Of a stretch of 64,000 bases of DNA, positions 62,301 through 64,000 are shown piece after piece. How positions within the stretch are numbered: position 1 is the first letter of the stretch; each line of letters begins with the position of its first letter. The stretch lies in NCBI GenBank assembly GCA_035362835.1, contig DAOSDY010000001.1:1240001-1304000 (forward strand), read 5' to 3'. The translations under genes and the position numbers were made by a program. Source of the DNA: Melioribacteraceae bacterium. GTDB lineage: Bacteria; Bacteroidota; Ignavibacteria; Ignavibacteriales; Melioribacteraceae. The notes below the pieces were generated by a model. It worked only from the letters and a program-made list of their open reading frames with translations. It was not told the origin of the DNA and searched no databases.

Positions 62301-64000
62301 GAGAATCAGCATAACCGGGACCTCCGGCGAACGACTCAACTGGGGTTCCTCTACAGACATTGAACTTAGCACACCGGGAAGAATCAACGGACTCGCTCCC
62401 AAAGACTATGATCTAACCATATCGGGAATTTCCATTGTACCTCTTTATGCTTCGTTTGATGAAGATGTCAGCATTGCCGCAAATGTTTTTAATAACGGCA
62501 CAAAATCCGCAGATCATTTTACTGTTCAGTTCTATTTTATTACGGGTAACGACACATCATTTTATTGTAATGGAAGCGGTTCCAATTTATCCGCAAAAGA
62601 TTCCGTACTTATATTATCATCAAACCGGATTAAGCTTGATAATCCCCGCCGCGTCTATTGCAAAATAATTTTTGAGAAGGATTTAGATAATCATAATAAT
62701 TTTTATGTAGCGGATGTAAATTCCGGTTATGGGAGAAACACTGTTCTAATAAATGAAATTATGTATACTCCGCTTGCAGGCGAACCGGAGTGGATTGAGA
62801 TTGTTAATTGCTCGTCAGAACCGGTGAATCTGAAGGGCTGGAAAATATCGGACCTGCTGCCTCTGCCAATTCCGGTCCTTATATCTTCGCAGGATGTTAT
62901 TCTGAATCCCGGGAGCTATGCGGTTATAACAACAGATACTGCCAGCTTCATGTTTTATCCGCCGGAGAATTTTCTGCAGGTGAAATTCGGCTCTCTCGGT
63001 AACACATCCGAAGGGATACTAATTAATGATTTCCGCGGTGCGATAATTGATAGCATACTTTACAGTTCTAAATGGGGAGGAGCTAAAGGATTTTCGATTG
63101 AGAGAAGAGCATTCAACAAATCAGGCAGCGACAGCACAAACTGGATGACTTCAATCAACCGGTTCGGTGCTACCCCCGGTTTCCGGAATTCAGTAACAGA
63201 AATTCCTGAACTCGCACGTGGCGCACTCGTGATTAACGAAATTATGTTCGATCCGGCTGAAGGTAATTGCGAGTTCATTGAACTGCTTAATACTACACTA
63301 GATACAGTCCAGGCGGGGGGGATGAATTTGTTGATCGGTCCGGATAAAAAAATTCCGCTTTCACAATGTTATTTAAATCTGGCCCCGGGGCGATTTCTTG
63401 TATTTGCCCGCGATTCAACAATAGAAAAAAATTACAGCTTCGCATATGAAAGCAATTTCATTATTAACAGTTCGCTAGGTTTATCCAACGATGGATCTTA
63501 TTTAGTTTTGATAGACGCGCACCACAAAGTAATAGATTCCGTCAATTATAATTCCGGCTGGCATAACAGGAATATAACATCAACGAAAAACCGTTCGCTT
63601 GAAAGACTCAATCCTTATCTTGATTCAAATGACCGGTCGAACTGGAGTTCTTCAGTTGCCCCGGAGGGAGCGACTCCGGGTAAAGAAAATTCAGTTTTTG
63701 CGGAAACAATCGCTTCGGAGACAAATGTAAAATTGATTCCAAATCCATTTTCACCGGACAGCGATGGCCACGAAGATTTTACGACTATCAACTTTAACCT
63801 CTCACGTAAGCTCGCCCAGGTTCGCATTTGTGTTTACGATAGCAGAGGCAGGAAAGTCCGGACTCTAAATAATAACAATCCTGCCGGTCCGAATAATTCC
63901 CTGATTTTTGACGGGATGGATGAAAACGGGCGACCTCTTAGAATAGGAATTTATATATTGCTGATCGAAATTGTAACCGATTCGGGTGAAACAGAAAAAA
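59380..64000 (+). CDS. Giant secreted lamin-tail/CARDB repeat protein with FlgD-like C-terminal module (cut by window edge)
   Basis: The frame is open from the ATG at 59380 to the right edge, 1540 codons with no stop; I checked that the phase holds at each repeat. A signal peptide (ILILFLFLYLPLNSIIS) is followed by six lamin-tail domains, each opening with an Asn-Glu-Ile motif at 59470, 60322, 61144, 61945, 62752 and 63235. Typical wording is VINEIMYAPLGDEPEWIELY, closing in TPGRINS-like segments. Four CARDB-like beta domains lie between units 1 to 5; the last two lamin-tail units are adjacent. From about codon 1448 a FlgD-like Ig fold begins (NPFSPDSDG, GIYILLIEI), the usual C-terminal module of FCB surface proteins. 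Probably surface-attached or secreted by type IX; the final residues lie outside. Confidence 0.9.
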   Translation, partial: MKRTKILILFLFLYLPLNSIISQSGSALTFNEILFYPVETNGEFVEIYNTSATQSIDISGFKFKYYTSSPNNLVPVSGGTLLGPGGFAVILQGNYDYANGIYKTLIPAGTIIMKTSGSNFGSSGMANTAGREVSLLNNAGEIVETYIYSANNTAGISDEKIIPDKNNTAVNWSNGNIVNGTPGRKNSVSPVDYDLAISFKRHIPQIVTAGDSLFLEFVIRNQGRLRADSFSFEVYYDSDRDSIEESNEAIYTLNNSILPDDSLQIPVPFYPQTSGEYIFIGKINFAVDERSSNNTTFIKITVSDKLALQGEIVINEIMYAPLGDEPEWIELYNNSERSINLKNWRAGDKTATVLISATDYELTPSEYLVISKETVITELHNITSRLLIRSLPTLSNSGDDVLVSDLYGRTIDSVKYLPSWGGNSGGRSLERKSADTIALNQSNWGSSTSIKRSTPGRVNSISEKEFDLEIYSVITVNQFAEIGKDFNFTVWIKNSGNAGAVNFNLILFRDKNFNRIGEADELISSTSIESLESDHSKSIQLICNDFETGSNQFIVFLDYPVDQFTENNSFVFNINGVELNEVRGDIVINEIMYAPHSPEPEWIEIFNRSSKIINLKNYIIGDNSSYITITDYDFMLQPEEYAVVSKDSVIFSIYGNSGKIITAVIPSLNDGGDRIVLLDSLGRIIDSTYYSPVWGGSSGRSLERIAAEKSSTDSTNWKTTKAERGTPGRINSISKKNYDIALMSESINPAKPVIGQEVRINIHFRNPGKNPARFICRFYEKLNNGIKLLLKEEYIEVPSIEDTGFYFSQMEFIIESLTAKRTFEYFADYKLDEDTTNNRYQFSVIPGYPKNSVVLNEIMYNPVNGEPEWIELFNRSSYDIDLEGWSVSDFLTTPLKTKLQSGGITVPAGTFLVISKDSVINNFHRSIPSQLLINTFANLNNDADAVIIRDANEETIDSVRYDKSWGGENGKSLERISITGTSGERLNWGSSTDIELSTPGRINGLAPKDYDLTISGISIVPLYASFDEDVSIAANVFNNGTKSADHFTVQFYFITGNDTSFYCNGSGSNLSAKDSVLILSSNRIKLDNPRRVYCKIIFEKDLDNHNNFYVADVNSGYGRNTVLINEIMYTPLAGEPEWIEIVNCSSEPVNLKGWKISDLLPLPIPVLISSQDVILNPGSYAVITTDTASFMFYPPENFLQVKFGSLGNTSEGILINDFRGAIIDSILYSSKWGGAKGFSIERRAFNKSGSDSTNWMTSINRFGATPGFRNSVTEIPELARGALVINEIMFDPAEGNCEFIELLNTTLDTVQAGGMNLLIGPDKKIPLSQCYLNLAPGRFLVFARDSTIEKNYSFAYESNFIINSSLGLSNDGSYLVLIDAHHKVIDSVNYNSGWHNRNITSTKNRSLERLNPYLDSNDRSNWSSSVAPEGATPGKENSVFAETIASETNVKLIPNPFSPDSDGHEDFTTINFNLSRKLAQVRICVYDSRGRKVRTLNNNNPAGPNNSLIFDGMDENGRPLRIGIYILLIEIVTDSGETEK
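59470..63700 (+). repeat. Six in-frame lamin-tail repeat units in the giant gene
   Basis: The Asn codon of the Asn-Glu-Ile motif recurs at 59470, 60322, 61144, 61945, 62752 and 63235, so the first five units are spaced 852, 822, 801 and 807 bp and the last 483 bp. The short spacing of the last pair corresponds to loss of the intervening CARDB-like domain. Repeats are clear at the protein level but diverged at the DNA level, so they are old duplications. Confidence 0.8.

Noticed and set aside
1..64000. CRISPR array, tRNA, rRNA, IS element or prophage
   Set aside because: No regularly spaced repeats, cloverleaf-like segments, transposase or phage structural genes were seen on either strand.

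Overview
This window is ordinary, densely coded chromosome from a moderately AT-rich member of the Bacteroidota/FCB group. Inference from content points to Ignavibacteriota (Ignavibacteria) or a close relative. The evidence is a Reg_prop/Y_Y_Y sensor kinase, a DUF4159-DUF4175 pair, GH97, DUF2891, many secreted peptidases, a lamin-tail/CARDB protein ending in a FlgD-like Ig module (typical of type IX secretion cargo), and two promoters that fit the Bacteroidota TTG-N19/20-TAnnTTTG pattern. Unlike classical Bacteroidetes, many genes carry clear GGAG-type ribosome binding sites. I see no rRNA, tRNA, CRISPR array, insertion sequence, integrase or phage gene. Only one gap without a gene exceeds 300 bp (53147-53674).

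Layout. 1-1723 (minus): the start of a secreted tetratricopeptide protein, cut by the window edge, and a secreted bleomycin-hydrolase-like C1B peptidase. 1873-13505 (plus): an asparaginase-type Ntn hydrolase, DUF1761, a CarboxypepD-reg-like protein, then a tightly packed run of ten genes (HAD phosphatase, crotonase, GT-C-like membrane protein, class D beta-lactamase, membrane phosphoesterase, DUF389, MOSC, HEAT, methyltransferase, VOC) with several start/stop overlaps. 13543-14982 (minus): a secreted repeat protein. 15097-17603 (plus): DUF502 and an ECF sigma / anti-sigma / periplasmic coiled-coil cassette. 17645-25004 (minus): DUF4159, DUF4175 and a 1048-residue propeller histidine kinase. 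25120-28784 (plus): M64 peptidase, DJ-1/PfpI protein, lipid kinase, LamG-like protein. 28800-41038 (minus): housekeeping and envelope genes, including an RluA-type pseudouridine synthase, CutC, a YgjV-GNAT fusion, an esterase, an epimerase, a 606-residue uncharacterised barrel-like protein, an ATP-cone/uridine kinase fusion, a CopD-like protein, and a carbonic anhydrase-DUF2891-FAD oxidoreductase operon. 41242-55510 (plus): mainly secreted hydrolases (M14 peptidase, alginate lyase, alpha/beta hydrolase, beta-lactamase-like serine hydrolase, GH97) plus small membrane and outer-membrane proteins and a U32 protein. 55514-59262 (minus): a lipoprotein serpin and a three-domain M28 peptidase-cyclophilin-FKBP fusion. 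59380-64000 (plus): a giant lamin-tail-repeat protein running off the right edge.

Themes. A large share of the products carry signal peptides and act on peptides, glycans or lipids outside the cytoplasm, which suits a heterotrophic polymer degrader. I did not find one convincing undescribed multi-gene defence or mobile system. The most unusual items are single proteins: the M28-PPIase-PPIase fusion, the 606-residue protein with barrel-like glycine motifs and a Cys-rich second half, a phosphoesterase with altered metal-binding motifs, a crotonase lacking one catalytic Glu, and a class D beta-lactamase translationally coupled to a membrane glycosyltransferase-like gene.
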